A program made the position numbers and the translations under genes. From contig NZ_JBNCMC010000002.1 in the NCBI RefSeq assembly GCF_049844995.1, positions 372,001 to 436,000 of the forward strand: a stretch of DNA of 64,000 nucleotides. Reading direction: 5' to 3'. Under the pieces are notes generated by a model. The model saw only the letters and a list, made by a program, of their open reading frames with translations, was not told the origin of the DNA and made no database searches. Every line of letters begins with the position of its first letter. The first letter of the stretch is position 1. Source of the stretch: Luteimicrobium sp049844995 (lineage in GTDB: Bacteria; Actinomycetota; Actinomycetes; Actinomycetales; Cellulomonadaceae). Shown here piece by piece: positions 34,676 to 43,685 of this stretch.

Positions 34676-37132
34676 ATGAGACCCCATCGAACGGCCGGCG
34701 CCCTCCTGAGCGCCGCGCTCGTGCTCGCGACCGTCCCGGCGTCCGTCACGGGCGCCACCGCGGCCACGACGACGACCACGCCCGCCTCGGCCCCCGCCTC
34801 CGGCACCTGGTTCGAGAGCGCCTACACCACCTGGACCGGCCACGCCGGCGGCTACCGGGCCTACGTCAGGACGCACGGCGCCTACGACTGGCGCGACGGG
34901 AGCAGGATCGAGAACTGGCTGACCGACTGGCAGGAGGTCGACGCGCAGCTCGTGCGCGAGGTGGACCCCGCCCGCGGCACCTGGCGCGTCGACGTCCCGG
35001 GCCTGCCCCGCGGCACCTACGACCTGCAGGTCCGCGCCACCGACGGCACCACCGTCGTCGCGACCGCCTCCGGCCTCACGACCCGGTCGTTCCCGCGCGA
35101 CGGCGCGGCCTTCGTCCCGTCCGACCAGGACGTCTACGGGTTCCCCGGCAGCAACGAAGCCGCGCCCGACGGCGCGGTCGGCGGCTACCTGCCCGACGGG
35201 CGCATCGACCCCGACGCACGCGTCGTCTACCTGACCCCCGCGACCATGGGCACGCTCCCGACCACGGTGTTCTCCGACGGTCGCGGCACGCAGGCGGACG
35301 CGAAGGACCCGCTCGTCGTCCGTGTCGTCGGCACGATCGGCTCGTTCGACACGGTCGCGGCCACCAAGGCCGCGGCCGGCGCGGACGTGCCGCCGGGCGT
35401 CAGCGACAGCCGCATGCTGACCATCGGCAAGGGCAACGGCAACGTCACCGTGGAGGGCGTCGGGACCGACGCGACCCTCTTCGGCTGGGGCGTCAACACC
35501 GGCGGCGCGATCAACGTCGAGTTCCGCAACCTGCACCTCGACCAGTGGTACGACGACGCGCTCTCGTTGGACGGCGGGGGCACGGGCACCCGGGCCTCGA
35601 ACCTCTGGGTGCACGACAACACGTTCGGCTACGGCCAGAACAAGCACCTCGCGCTCGGCCAGGACCCCGACCAGGCCAAGGGCGACGGCGCCGTCGACAT
35701 CACCAACCACGCCCGGAACTACACCGTCGACCACAACCTCTTCGCGGGCAGCAGCAAGGCCATGCTCGTCGGCGGAGGCGCCTCGTCGATCAGCGCGCAC
35801 TACGGGACCATCGACCACAACTGGTTCAAGGGGTCGGAGGAGCGCACGCCGCGCGTCCGCAACGGCCGGGTCCACGTCTTCAACAACCTGTACCAGGACA
35901 TCCAGGGGCACCCGTACCACAACCAGCTCCTGGACCAGGACACCGGGTACGGCATCGGTGCCGGGCACAACGCGACGATCTGGGCCGAGGGCAACATCTT
36001 CGACGACGTGAACTTCCCGTTCCTGCGGAGCCGGCAGGGGCACTCCCGCGGGTTCCAGGCGATCGACTACGAGCCCGGCCCGGGCGAGTCCGCCGACGCG
36101 AACGCCGGCTACAACCACTTCTTCGGCGACGCACCCGGCTTCATCGTCTCGAAGGAGGCCGTGACCGAGGGCGACTTCCCGGCGAGCGTGGACGGCTTCC
36201 GCCGGTCGTCGGACTACCTCCCGGGCCTGACGGACTCTGGGCTCGAGGACCTCCGCCAGGCCGCGCTCGCGCTCGAGCCGAACGTCCTCGACGCGGCGTC
36301 GTCGAGGTACTTCGACCCCAAGCTGGACGTCGGCGTCGTCGTCGCGGCGGGGTCCACGACGACCAACCCCACCATGACGACCAGCCCCGCGGCGCAGCTC
36401 GACTGGGCGTTCCGGCCGAACCGCGAGGGCGTCTGGCCGACGGACACCCCCCAGAAGACGACCGCGCTGCGGACGGAGATCGAGACCGATTCCGGCGCGC
36501 AGAAGGCTGTCGCGGCCACGTCCGCCCCCGTCGCGCCGACCGTGACGGACGTCCGGATCAACGACGAGGTGCGCTCGGCCGTCAGCGAGTTCATCCCCGC
36601 GCCGGGCAAGGTCGTCGTCCAGCCCGGCACGTTCACCATCGACTGGACCGGCCGCGACGTCCAGACTGCGAGCTACGAGCTCCAGTGGGACCAGGGCTCC
36701 GGCGACTGGGCGACGGTCTCGACGGTCGCGGCCAGCGCCCGCCCGACGACCTTCATCACGCAGTCGATGAACCAGTTCGCCACGCCGGAGACGGTCAAGG
36801 TGCTCGCCGCCGCCTCCGACCAGGACGCCCAGTACCTGTTCCGGGTCCGGGCCGTGAACGCCGCGGGCGCGAGCCCCTGGTCGAGCACCTTCGTGCTGAA
36901 CGGGACGCTCGTGGGCGCGACGCCGTCGGCGCACGTGGAGAAGCGGTCCGGGGCGACCAACGCGCTCACCGTGACCGTGACCGAGAAGTTCGCGAACGGT
37001 GTCGCCGCGGACGACACGGAGACCTTCACGATCCGGAACAACGCGTCGGGCACGTACGCCGTCGGGCCGTACCGGGTCCACGTCGCGACGAGCGGCAACA
37101 CCCAGGTCCGGGCCGTCCGGATCGTCGAGTAG
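34676..37132 (+). CDS. Secreted multidomain pectate lyase (PL1-like) with FnIII and C-terminal module
   Basis: 818 residues. Signal peptide about 1-30. An N-terminal beta domain (about 45-145, FESAYTTWTGHAGGYRAYV) is followed by a PL1-like beta-helix (about 150-560) with DGAVDITNHARNYTVDHNLF, IDHNWFKGSEERTPRVRNG and HVFNNLYQ. A fibronectin III domain follows (TFTIDWTGRDVQTASYELQW), then the terminal domain at 36920-37132 shared with the next protein. It lies 29 bases after the first lyase, with AGAAGGAG upstream of ATG 34676. Confidence 0.88.
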   Translation: MRPHRTAGALLSAALVLATVPASVTGATAATTTTTPASAPASGTWFESAYTTWTGHAGGYRAYVRTHGAYDWRDGSRIENWLTDWQEVDAQLVREVDPARGTWRVDVPGLPRGTYDLQVRATDGTTVVATASGLTTRSFPRDGAAFVPSDQDVYGFPGSNEAAPDGAVGGYLPDGRIDPDARVVYLTPATMGTLPTTVFSDGRGTQADAKDPLVVRVVGTIGSFDTVAATKAAAGADVPPGVSDSRMLTIGKGNGNVTVEGVGTDATLFGWGVNTGGAINVEFRNLHLDQWYDDALSLDGGGTGTRASNLWVHDNTFGYGQNKHLALGQDPDQAKGDGAVDITNHARNYTVDHNLFAGSSKAMLVGGGASSISAHYGTIDHNWFKGSEERTPRVRNGRVHVFNNLYQDIQGHPYHNQLLDQDTGYGIGAGHNATIWAEGNIFDDVNFPFLRSRQGHSRGFQAIDYEPGPGESADANAGYNHFFGDAPGFIVSKEAVTEGDFPASVDGFRRSSDYLPGLTDSGLEDLRQAALALEPNVLDAASSRYFDPKLDVGVVVAAGSTTTNPTMTTSPAAQLDWAFRPNREGVWPTDTPQKTTALRTEIETDSGAQKAVAATSAPVAPTVTDVRINDEVRSAVSEFIPAPGKVVVQPGTFTIDWTGRDVQTASYELQWDQGSGDWATVSTVAASARPTTFITQSMNQFATPETVKVLAAASDQDAQYLFRVRAVNAAGASPWSSTFVLNGTLVGATPSAHVEKRSGATNALTVTVTEKFANGVAADDTETFTIRNNASGTYAVGPYRVHVATSGNTQVRAVRIVE
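36920..37132 (+). other. Shared C-terminal domain, copy 1
   Basis: The last 70 residues: PSAHVEK, then LTVTVTE, TFTIRNNASGTYAVG, YRVHV and ending VRAVRIVE. It aligns over its whole length with the end of the next protein (copy 2). Probably a small beta-sandwich that binds polysaccharide or cell wall. No named family was recognised. Confidence 0.6.
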
Positions 37133-37141
37133 CGCGGCGGT

Positions 37142-37169
37142 GGGCCGGACGCGCACCGGCGTCCGGCCC
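37142..37169 (+). terminator. Hairpin between second and third pectin genes
   Basis: Perfect 11-bp stem GGGCCGGACGC with a 6-nt loop, ten bases after the stop codon. It is probably a partial terminator or a processing/stability element inside the cassette. A GTCAC tandem (37181-37195 plus one imperfect unit) follows before the next ribosome site. Confidence 0.55.
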
Positions 37170-37217
37170 CCGCCCGCACCGTCACGTCACGTCACGTCGC
37201 TCGAAGGAGAGTGGAAG

Positions 37218-40200
37218 ATGCGCACGGCACTGCACCGACCCATCGCCCTCGCGCTCGCCCTGGCGGCGACCGCGTCCCTGGCCGGCCTCGCCGGCCCGGC
37301 CGTCGCCGCGCCGGCGGCGGGCGCCCAGGCCGCGACCGGCCCGACGGTCGACGACCTCGTGCCGCTCGAGACCGCGACGACCGACCTGCGGACCGTCCTC
37401 GACGCGACCGGGCGGTCCTCCCACCCCGACCCGACGACGACGGCGCGCCTGCAGTCCCAGCTCGCGGCCCTCGCGCCCCTCGCGCGCGAGGCGGCGGCCG
37501 CACACGAGCCGGCGCACGCGGCGTCGTCGGGCGGCACGGCGGACCCCGCGACGACGGTGCTCGCCGACGCGCGGGCGGCGGTGCGGGACGCGCGCGCCGT
37601 GATCGCCGAGGCCCCGGCCGCGGACGACGCGGTGACGGTGACGTTCGACTCGGCCGGCGGCAGCGCCGTCGCGCCGCAGCAGGTGACGGCCGGCGGCACG
37701 CTCGCGGAGCCAGCGCACCCCACCAAGGAGGGCGTCGTCTTCGTGGGCTGGTACACCGACGCGGCGACCGTCGGCCACCTGTGGGACTTCCGCAACAACA
37801 CGGTCCTCGACGCGACGACGCTCCACGCCAAGTGGGTGCGGGTGGACGCGACGCACCGCCTGCTCAACGCGTACGCGTCGGACGACGAGCTCGCGAGCCC
37901 GTACGTCGCGGCCACGCTCCAGACGCTCGGGACGCTCTCCGACGACCAGCGGCACCTGACGCTCCCAGCCGGAACGACCGTCTACGTAGCGCCCGGCGTG
38001 TACTGGACCGACCTGACGTACCGCGAGGGCGGCGTGATCGACCCGCCCAACGTCGGGCTCAGCATCCTCGGCGACGACGTCGCGCTCCTCGGCCTGACCG
38101 ACGACGCGACCGACGCGATCGTCGCCGGCAACCGCGGCGAGGGCGGCGAGACCGGCCTCGGGGCGAACGGCAGCTGGTACTCGCTCGGCGTCTCGTCCGG
38201 CTTCCGGAGCGAGAACCTGACGATCGCGAACTACGCGCAGCAGGACCTGGTCTACCCGCGCGACCCGTCGCAGGACGTCGCCAAGCGCATCGACTCCAAG
38301 AACCACGCCGAGGTGCTCACCCGCGCCGACGGCACCGGGACGCCGGACCGGCTGACGTTCGACAACACGCGGTTCGTCGGCTACCTCAACATGATGGCGA
38401 ACCTGACACCCGCGCGCGCCTACTTCAAGGACAGCTTCTTCCAGCTCACGGACGACTCGATCTTCTCGGGCGGCACCAACGTCTACGAGCACTGCACGTT
38501 CCACTTCTTCGGGAACCACCCGTCGTACAGCGGCGCGGACGACGGCGGCATCGCGGTCCTGCTCGACAGCACCGTCGTGGGCATGCCGCAGATGACGGCG
38601 ACGGACCTCTACCTCGCCAAGCAGTCCAACGCGATCGGCCCGGACGCGGACGCGATCTTCGCCGTCCTCGACACGCAGTTCACGGGCCGGATCCAGTCGG
38701 TCGAGTGGGAGAACGTCGTCCGCGAGGACGCCCGCCACTTCGTCTCGAACAACACGATCGGCGACGACGCGAAGCCGCTCGTCATCAGCCCGTCGCAGCC
38801 GCAGACGTCCGTGACGCTGACGGGCGACGCCCTCGACGCGTTCAAGGTCGGCGACGTGTACAACGTCTACAACCTCCTCAAGGGCGACGACGGCTGGGAC
38901 CCGACGCACCAGCACGACGCCGCGTGGGAGCCGTACTCGAACCTGCCGTACCGGTTCCTCGTCGGAGCCGCGGGCAAGACGCTGTACTCCGACCGGACGG
39001 ACGACACCAACCGCGCCGTCCTGACACCCGCGCCCGCACCCGTGGGCTCGGTCGACGCGCGGGCGACGTCCTGGTCGTACGACCGCGACCTCCTCGACGG
39101 GACGGTCGACGCGGCGACCGGCGCCATCACGTTGACGGCCAAGCCGAACCGGACGGGGGCCGTCGTGAAGACGATCGTGACCGGCACGCTGCCGAGCGGG
39201 CTCTCCGCCGGCGCGACGCTGTCCGTCCGTCCGGTCACCGTGCCGGCGCCGGTGGTCTCCTCCCCCGCGATCGCGATCGGGAAGAACGTCGCGACGCTGC
39301 GCTACACGCTCGACCAGCTCGGGTACAAGGACACGTCGGTGATCGACTGGTACCGCGAGTCCGGCCCGGACACGACCGACGGCGTCCACATCGGCACGAT
39401 GCGCAACGACGCCGCCGGCTTCTTCGTCGACGACCCGTACACCGACTACGACCTCAGCACGTACGACGTCGGCTCCTACCTGCGGGCGGTCATCACCCCG
39501 AAGTACGAGTTCAGCGGGGCCGGCGCCCCGGTCACCGTGCGGACGACGCGCGCCGTCACCGCGGCCGACGTCACGGACGCCACGCTGCACACGGACTTCA
39601 GGAACCTCTTCCTCACCGACGAGGACCACCTGACGACGCAGGGCCGGTGGTTCTTCGACCGCGTGAGCGGGACCGCCGTCCCGTGGGGATGGGGCATCGG
39701 GACCAACGGCACCGACAAGGTCTGGGGCCTGCAGAACAACACCGGCGGGACGGGCACCCGGCTCGTGCTCGGCCAGCCCGGCAGCTACGGCGACATGAGC
39801 TTCACCGTCGACTACTCGTCGAGCAAGGTCGAGGGTCAGGGCTTCGGGGGCAACGGCCAGTTCCTCGACCTGTACGTCAAGTACGACCCGGCCACGCGCA
39901 CGGGCTACGGGCTGCACGTCGAGCGGACCGCCGCGGGCGGTTCCAACGCCACGACGTGGACGCTCGCCCGGTTCGACGGCGAGACCCGGACCGCGCTGAC
40001 GGAGCCCCAGCGGACGGCCGCGTTCATGCCGAAGAGCACGGTGTCCGTCTTCGTCGCGGGCGACACCCTCGGCGTGACGGCGTCGACCCTCTCGTCGCGG
40101 ACCCCGCTGCAGGTCGAGCAGGGCCTCGCGAACACCGTCGACCTGTCGTGGACGGACGACACGGGCGCCCTGGCCCAGAGCACCGCGGGCGGCGTCGGCA

Positions 40201-40736
40201 TCCGGATCAACAACTCGGGGAACTCGTCCTACGACTACGCGGGCAGCGGCACCGCCACCAACAACACGGTGATGCTGCACGACGTCAGCGTCGACGCCTC
40301 CCCCCGGACCGGCGTCGTGACGTTCGACGCCGACGGCGGCACGGAGACCGCAGCGGTGACCGTGCCCCTCGGCGGCGCCGTCGCACGGCCCGCCGACCCG
40401 ACGCGGGGCGCCGACCTGTTCGCCGGCTGGTTCGCGGACGCCGCCTGCCGGACGCCGTACGACTTCGACTCCCCCGTCACCGGCGACCTGACGCTCCACG
40501 CCTGCTGGGAGACCCTGGTGTCCGCGGTCCCCTCCGCGGCCGTCGAGCGGCTGCCCGGCCCGACCGACTCCCTCACGGTCACGGTCACGGAGACCTACTC
40601 GCGCGGCACGGTCAAGCGTGTCGCCGACACGTTCCGGGTCCCCAACAACGCGGCTGACACGTACGCCGTCGGGCGCTACCGGGTGTCCGTGGACACCAAG
40701 GGCGGGAAGGTCCGGGAGGTGCGGATCGTCGGGTGA
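37218..40736 (+). CDS. Large secreted beta-helix protein of the pectin cassette, family unassigned
   Basis: 1172 residues. Sec signal about 1-30; helical stretch about 35-135; a Listeria-Bacteroides (Flg_new/InlB B) repeat about 139-208 (VTFDSAGGSAVAPQQV, FVGWYTD); then a right-handed beta-helix (about 250-600) with GTTVYVAPGVYW, SENLTIANYAQQDLVYPRD, RLTFDNTRFVGYLNMMA and YEHCTFHFFGNHPSY, in the style of pectinesterases and pectate lyases. A LamG-like jelly-roll region (about 790-1030), a second Flg_new repeat (about 1032-1100) and the terminal domain shared with the previous protein follow. It probably acts on pectin. No catalytic motif of a known CAZy family was recognised. Confidence 0.8.
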   Translation: MRTALHRPIALALALAATASLAGLAGPAVAAPAAGAQAATGPTVDDLVPLETATTDLRTVLDATGRSSHPDPTTTARLQSQLAALAPLAREAAAAHEPAHAASSGGTADPATTVLADARAAVRDARAVIAEAPAADDAVTVTFDSAGGSAVAPQQVTAGGTLAEPAHPTKEGVVFVGWYTDAATVGHLWDFRNNTVLDATTLHAKWVRVDATHRLLNAYASDDELASPYVAATLQTLGTLSDDQRHLTLPAGTTVYVAPGVYWTDLTYREGGVIDPPNVGLSILGDDVALLGLTDDATDAIVAGNRGEGGETGLGANGSWYSLGVSSGFRSENLTIANYAQQDLVYPRDPSQDVAKRIDSKNHAEVLTRADGTGTPDRLTFDNTRFVGYLNMMANLTPARAYFKDSFFQLTDDSIFSGGTNVYEHCTFHFFGNHPSYSGADDGGIAVLLDSTVVGMPQMTATDLYLAKQSNAIGPDADAIFAVLDTQFTGRIQSVEWENVVREDARHFVSNNTIGDDAKPLVISPSQPQTSVTLTGDALDAFKVGDVYNVYNLLKGDDGWDPTHQHDAAWEPYSNLPYRFLVGAAGKTLYSDRTDDTNRAVLTPAPAPVGSVDARATSWSYDRDLLDGTVDAATGAITLTAKPNRTGAVVKTIVTGTLPSGLSAGATLSVRPVTVPAPVVSSPAIAIGKNVATLRYTLDQLGYKDTSVIDWYRESGPDTTDGVHIGTMRNDAAGFFVDDPYTDYDLSTYDVGSYLRAVITPKYEFSGAGAPVTVRTTRAVTAADVTDATLHTDFRNLFLTDEDHLTTQGRWFFDRVSGTAVPWGWGIGTNGTDKVWGLQNNTGGTGTRLVLGQPGSYGDMSFTVDYSSSKVEGQGFGGNGQFLDLYVKYDPATRTGYGLHVERTAAGGSNATTWTLARFDGETRTALTEPQRTAAFMPKSTVSVFVAGDTLGVTASTLSSRTPLQVEQGLANTVDLSWTDDTGALAQSTAGGVGIRINNSGNSSYDYAGSGTATNNTVMLHDVSVDASPRTGVVTFDADGGTETAAVTVPLGGAVARPADPTRGADLFAGWFADAACRTPYDFDSPVTGDLTLHACWETLVSAVPSAAVERLPGPTDSLTVTVTETYSRGTVKRVADTFRVPNNAADTYAVGRYRVSVDTKGGKVREVRIVG
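40527..40736 (+). other. Shared C-terminal domain, copy 2
   Basis: The last 69 residues (PSAAVERLPGPTDSLTVTVTE, then NNAADTYAVG, YRVSVDTKGG, VREVRIVG) match copy 1 along the full length with only a one-residue length difference. Confidence 0.6.
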
Positions 40737-40745
40737 CGTGCCGGA

Positions 40746-41048
40746 TCACGGCTCGCGCTCGACCGCGAAGACAACGGGCAGCCACCCCTCGCCCGCGCCG
40801 GGGACCCCCTCGGGCGGCGTGGGGACGTCCAGCGCGGTCGTGCGCCGGGTCGGCCGGGCCGCGGCCTGCTCGTAGACCTCGTGCCGTCGGCGCGACAGCT
40901 CGGAGCACATCGGCAACCCGTCGATCGAACCGCCCGCGACGAGCCGCGAGAGGATCTGGCTCTCCAGGTGGTCGAGCTCCGCAAGTCGACGCCGGTCGGT
41001 CGCGTCGAGCAGCGTGTACACCTGGGCCAGCGTCACGGTCTCGGTCAT
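40746..41048 (-). CDS. Hypothetical protein, 100 residues
   Basis: Not recognised. The N-terminal half is helical (TLAQVYTLLDATDRRRLAELDHLESQIL) and the middle reads GLPMCSELSRRRHEVYEQ. The ATG is preceded by GAAGGAG at good spacing, and codon use is normal. It ends convergently with the pectin cassette, 9 bases away. Confidence 0.6.
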   Translation of the reverse strand: MTETVTLAQVYTLLDATDRRRLAELDHLESQILSRLVAGGSIDGLPMCSELSRRRHEVYEQAAARPTRRTTALDVPTPPEGVPGAGEGWLPVVFAVEREP

Positions 41049-41210
41049 GTGGGTCTCCTTCACGAGCTCGGGCGGTGAGGCGAGCCTGCACCGGCGACCT
41101 GTGGCGGACCTCGGAGACTCGTGGCACCACCCGGGGGACGCGTACCGTGGAAGGTGCGGCGCGCGGCCGGCGCGGTCCTGCCCGCCCGCTGGGGAGAAGT
41201 GGTGACCACG

Positions 41211-41675
41211 ATGGCTCCGAGCACCGTCCGGTTCGAGGCGAGCACGCGGGTCGAGCAGCCGGTCGACCAGGTCTTCGAGAGGCTCGCGGACCTGCCGGGG
41301 TACACCGGCTGGATGCACCACGACGGGCTCTTCAGGCACTGCACCCCCACGTCGGGGCCGCCCGTCCACGAGGGCTCGACCTACCGCGACAGCACCCGGA
41401 TGGGCACCTTCGACGGCGAGGTCACCACGTGCGAGGCGCCGTCGCGGCTCGCGTTCCGCGAGACCCTGCGGTGGTTCGGCTCCCCCATGTCCGAGGCGCG
41501 CCCCGAGTACGAGCTCGAGCGCGACGGCGACGCGACCGTCGTGCACCACGTCGCCGTCGGGACGCTCTACGGGCCGATGCGGCTCATGAAGCCGGTCGCC
41601 GGCTGGATGGCCGGCCGGGAGCGGTCGCGCACGCTGCGCTCGCTCGCGCGCTCGTGGGAGCACCCCGGGGAGTGA
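41211..41675 (+). CDS. SRPBCC-family (START-like) protein
   Basis: 154 residues. VRFEASTRVEQPVDQVFERLADLPGYTGW, then GSTYRDSTRMG, GEVTTCEAPSRLAFRE and YELERDGDATVVHHVAVG, follows the polyketide-cyclase/START fold with its hydrophobic ligand pocket. The C-terminal helix is MKPVAGWMAGRERSRTLRSLAR. The start may instead be GTG 41202, which lies closer to GGGGAGAAG. The ligand is unknown. Confidence 0.8.
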   Translation: MAPSTVRFEASTRVEQPVDQVFERLADLPGYTGWMHHDGLFRHCTPTSGPPVHEGSTYRDSTRMGTFDGEVTTCEAPSRLAFRETLRWFGSPMSEARPEYELERDGDATVVHHVAVGTLYGPMRLMKPVAGWMAGRERSRTLRSLARSWEHPGE

Positions 41676-41687
41676 CCCGGCCGCACG

Positions 41688-42410
41688 TCACGGGGTCTGC
41701 GGCACCGGCCGGTCCGGGAACAGGAGGCGGTACTGCTTCTCGAACTGACGCCGCCCGAACATCCGGTACATGACCCGGACCGGCCGGGGCATGCCGTCGA
41801 CGAACCCCGCCCGCTCCGCCACCGGCGTGTTCGCCAGGAGCATCCCGAGCTGGGGCATGAGGCGGGAGCGCGGGATCGCGCCCATGCCGTGCTCGGCGAG
41901 CTGCTCCCACTCCTCCTGGGACAGCACCTTCTCGGCCACCGGCACCACCTCGACGACCTCGCGGCGCAGGTGCGTCGAGAGGACCTCGAGCATGTGCTCG
42001 TACTCGCCGGCGAGCGCTTCGCCCGTCGCCGGGTCCGCGGTCCGCGTCCAGTCGGCCAGGAGCGGCGCCGCCCGGTGCAGCAGGTCCTGGACCTGCGCGT
42101 GCTGGGCTCGCATCTGCCCGACGTGCAGCGCGCACGCCGGCGCCCGCTGCTCGAGCTTGACCCACAGGAGCTGGTCCTCGCCCTCGTGGTGCACGTGCAG
42201 GGTGGCGTCCAGGTCCCCCAGCCACCGGCCGACGAACGCGCTCCGGTCCGTGTCGCCCGCGGAGACGTCACGGACCAGCCCGGGCGCCTGCTGGTACCCC
42301 CACAGGAAGGCGTTGTGCACGATGCGCATGTCGCGGCCGTCGCACAGGAGCGGACCGTCGGGCACCGGCGGCGCGGACTCCCCTCGCGCCGCCACGTAGA
42401 ACTCGTCCAT
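41688..42410 (-). CDS. Hemerythrin-like HHE domain protein
   Basis: 240 residues. The HHE cation-binding pattern is visible in RIVHNAFLWG, HVHHEGEDQLLW, HVGQMRAQHAQVQDLL and LSTHLRREVVEVVPVAEK, which supply the His/Asp/Glu ligands for a di-iron site. Such cytosolic proteins sense or bind O2 or NO. The C-terminal part (PRPVRVMYRMFGRRQFEKQYR) is basic and helical. ATG 42410 follows GGAGGAC. Confidence 0.85.
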   Translation of the reverse strand: MDEFYVAARGESAPPVPDGPLLCDGRDMRIVHNAFLWGYQQAPGLVRDVSAGDTDRSAFVGRWLGDLDATLHVHHEGEDQLLWVKLEQRAPACALHVGQMRAQHAQVQDLLHRAAPLLADWTRTADPATGEALAGEYEHMLEVLSTHLRREVVEVVPVAEKVLSQEEWEQLAEHGMGAIPRSRLMPQLGMLLANTPVAERAGFVDGMPRPVRVMYRMFGRRQFEKQYRLLFPDRPVPQTP

Positions 42411-42606
42411 GCCGTCCTCCGGGTCTGTGGGGGCACGGACCGGCAGACCTGCGCCCACCCTCGGAGAGGCCCGTCGCGAGGAACCTGATACGGCGTCGGC
42501 CGGACTTCGCCCACGGAGCGGTACGAGCACGGCGAGCAGCCGGCAGGCTCGGCGCGGCGGCTCGCGGCCGGTGCGAGCCGGTCAGGCGTCCCCGCGTGGA
42601 AGCAGA

Positions 42607-42646
42607 AAATGCCCCCGCCCAGCGATTCCGCTGGTCGGAGGCATTT
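42607..42646 (-). terminator. Terminator of tRNA-Val(CAC)
   Basis: Two-part hairpin: outer arms AAATGCC with GGCATTT and inner arms CCAGCG with CGCTGG around ATTC. On the minus strand it runs directly into TTTT, so it is a classic intrinsic terminator, unusual in this GC-rich DNA. Confidence 0.8.
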
Positions 42647-42654
42647 CCTTGAGG

Positions 42655-42726
42655 TGGGCGATACTGGGTTCGAACCAGTGACCTCTTCGGTGTGAACGAA
42701 GCGCGCTACCACTGCGCCAATCGCCC
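42655..42726 (-). tRNA. tRNA-Val (anticodon CAC)
   Basis: Cloverleaf read on the minus strand: acceptor GGGCGAT, D-arm GGCGCAGTGGTAGCGC, anticodon stem CTTCG with loop TTCACAC (anticodon CAC), T-arm CTGGTTCGAACCCAG. The discriminator is A and no CCA is encoded. An intrinsic terminator follows. Confidence 0.95.
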
Positions 42727-42830
42727 GGGCCACACTCGTACTTCACGCCTGGACCCCACCGACGCGAGCCGGTGCACCAGGTGCGCGCTCAAGGATAGCG
42801 GCTCGCGAGCGTGGTGCGAAACCGACACCC

Positions 42831-43685
42831 TCACGGGTCGACGTGCTGCGCCCGGCGACGCGCGAAGAGGTCCGCGGCGCGCTCGCTGAGCGGCCCGGCG
42901 GCAACGTCGACGCCGTCGAGGCGCACCACCGGCGTGACGTTGCGCACGCTGCCCGTGACGAGCAGGTGCGCACGCCCGGCCGTGACGTCGTCGAGCACGG
43001 AGAACCGGAGCTCCCCGGGGTCTGCCTCACGGACGGCCAGACCCTCGGCCGCACCCCACTCGAGAAGGAGCTCGCGCGTGATCCCTGCCAGGCAGCCGCT
43101 GCTCAGCGGAGGGGTGACGAGCTCGCCACCACGCTCGACGAACACGTTCGCGCCCGTCCCCTCGCAGAGCTCTCCGACGGTGTTCGCGAGGATCGCCTCG
43201 TCCGCCCCGCGCTCGGCCGCGTACGCGAGAGCGACGACGTTCTCGGCGTACGACGTCGTCTTGAGCCCCGCGACGGCGGAGCGCTCGTTGCGCACCCACG
43301 GGGACCGCACGACCGACGACGTCGCGTGGTGGAGTCCTGGCGACGCCGCAACCACGACGGTCTGCGCCCCGGGGATCCGCCCGGACCCGAGCGGCCCGCG
43401 CCCCGCGGTGACGGTGATCCGCAGCCGGGCGGCGTCGGGGCCGGCGGCTGTCAGCACCTCCGCGACGGCGGCACGCAGCAGCGCCTCGTCGGGCGCGTCC
43501 AGACCGAGACCCGCCGCGGAACGCTCGAGCCGACGCAGGTGCCGGGTCAGCGCGAACGCCTGCCCGTCCTGCACGCCGCACGTCTCGAACACGCCGTCCC
43601 CGACCGTCAGCCCGTGGTCGAGCGCGCCGATCGTCCCCGCCTTAGGGTCGACGAGCACGCCGTCCACCCACACCGTCGCCGTCAT
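42831..43685 (-). CDS. pabC: Aminodeoxychorismate lyase-like class IV aminotransferase
   Basis: 284 residues. Fold-type IV PLP enzyme with GLTVGDGVFETCG at the N terminus, the PLP-lysine in SAVAGLKTTSY, and NVGEL-like NTVGELCEGTGANVF plus SSGCLAGITRELLLE that bind the phosphate. Being coupled by ATGA to pabB, it should make p-aminobenzoate for folate by removing pyruvate. D-amino acid or branched-chain aminotransferase activity cannot be excluded from sequence alone. Confidence 0.85.
   Translation of the reverse strand: MTATVWVDGVLVDPKAGTIGALDHGLTVGDGVFETCGVQDGQAFALTRHLRRLERSAAGLGLDAPDEALLRAAVAEVLTAAGPDAARLRITVTAGRGPLGSGRIPGAQTVVVAASPGLHHATSSVVRSPWVRNERSAVAGLKTTSYAENVVALAYAAERGADEAILANTVGELCEGTGANVFVERGGELVTPPLSSGCLAGITRELLLEWGAAEGLAVREADPGELRFSVLDDVTAGRAHLLVTGSVRNVTPVVRLDGVDVAAGPLSERAADLFARRRAQHVDP

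Noticed and set aside
36999..37217. Upstream in-frame extension of the third pectin gene
   Set aside because: The extension would run through the end of the second enzyme and the hairpin. The signal peptide and AAGGAGAG ribosome site support ATG 37218.
34310..40499. Two very long minus-strand open frames (948 and 1105 codons) opposite the pectin genes
   Set aside because: They are shadows with low-complexity R/V/D/G composition. The plus strand encodes clear signal peptides and beta-helix enzymes with ribosome sites.
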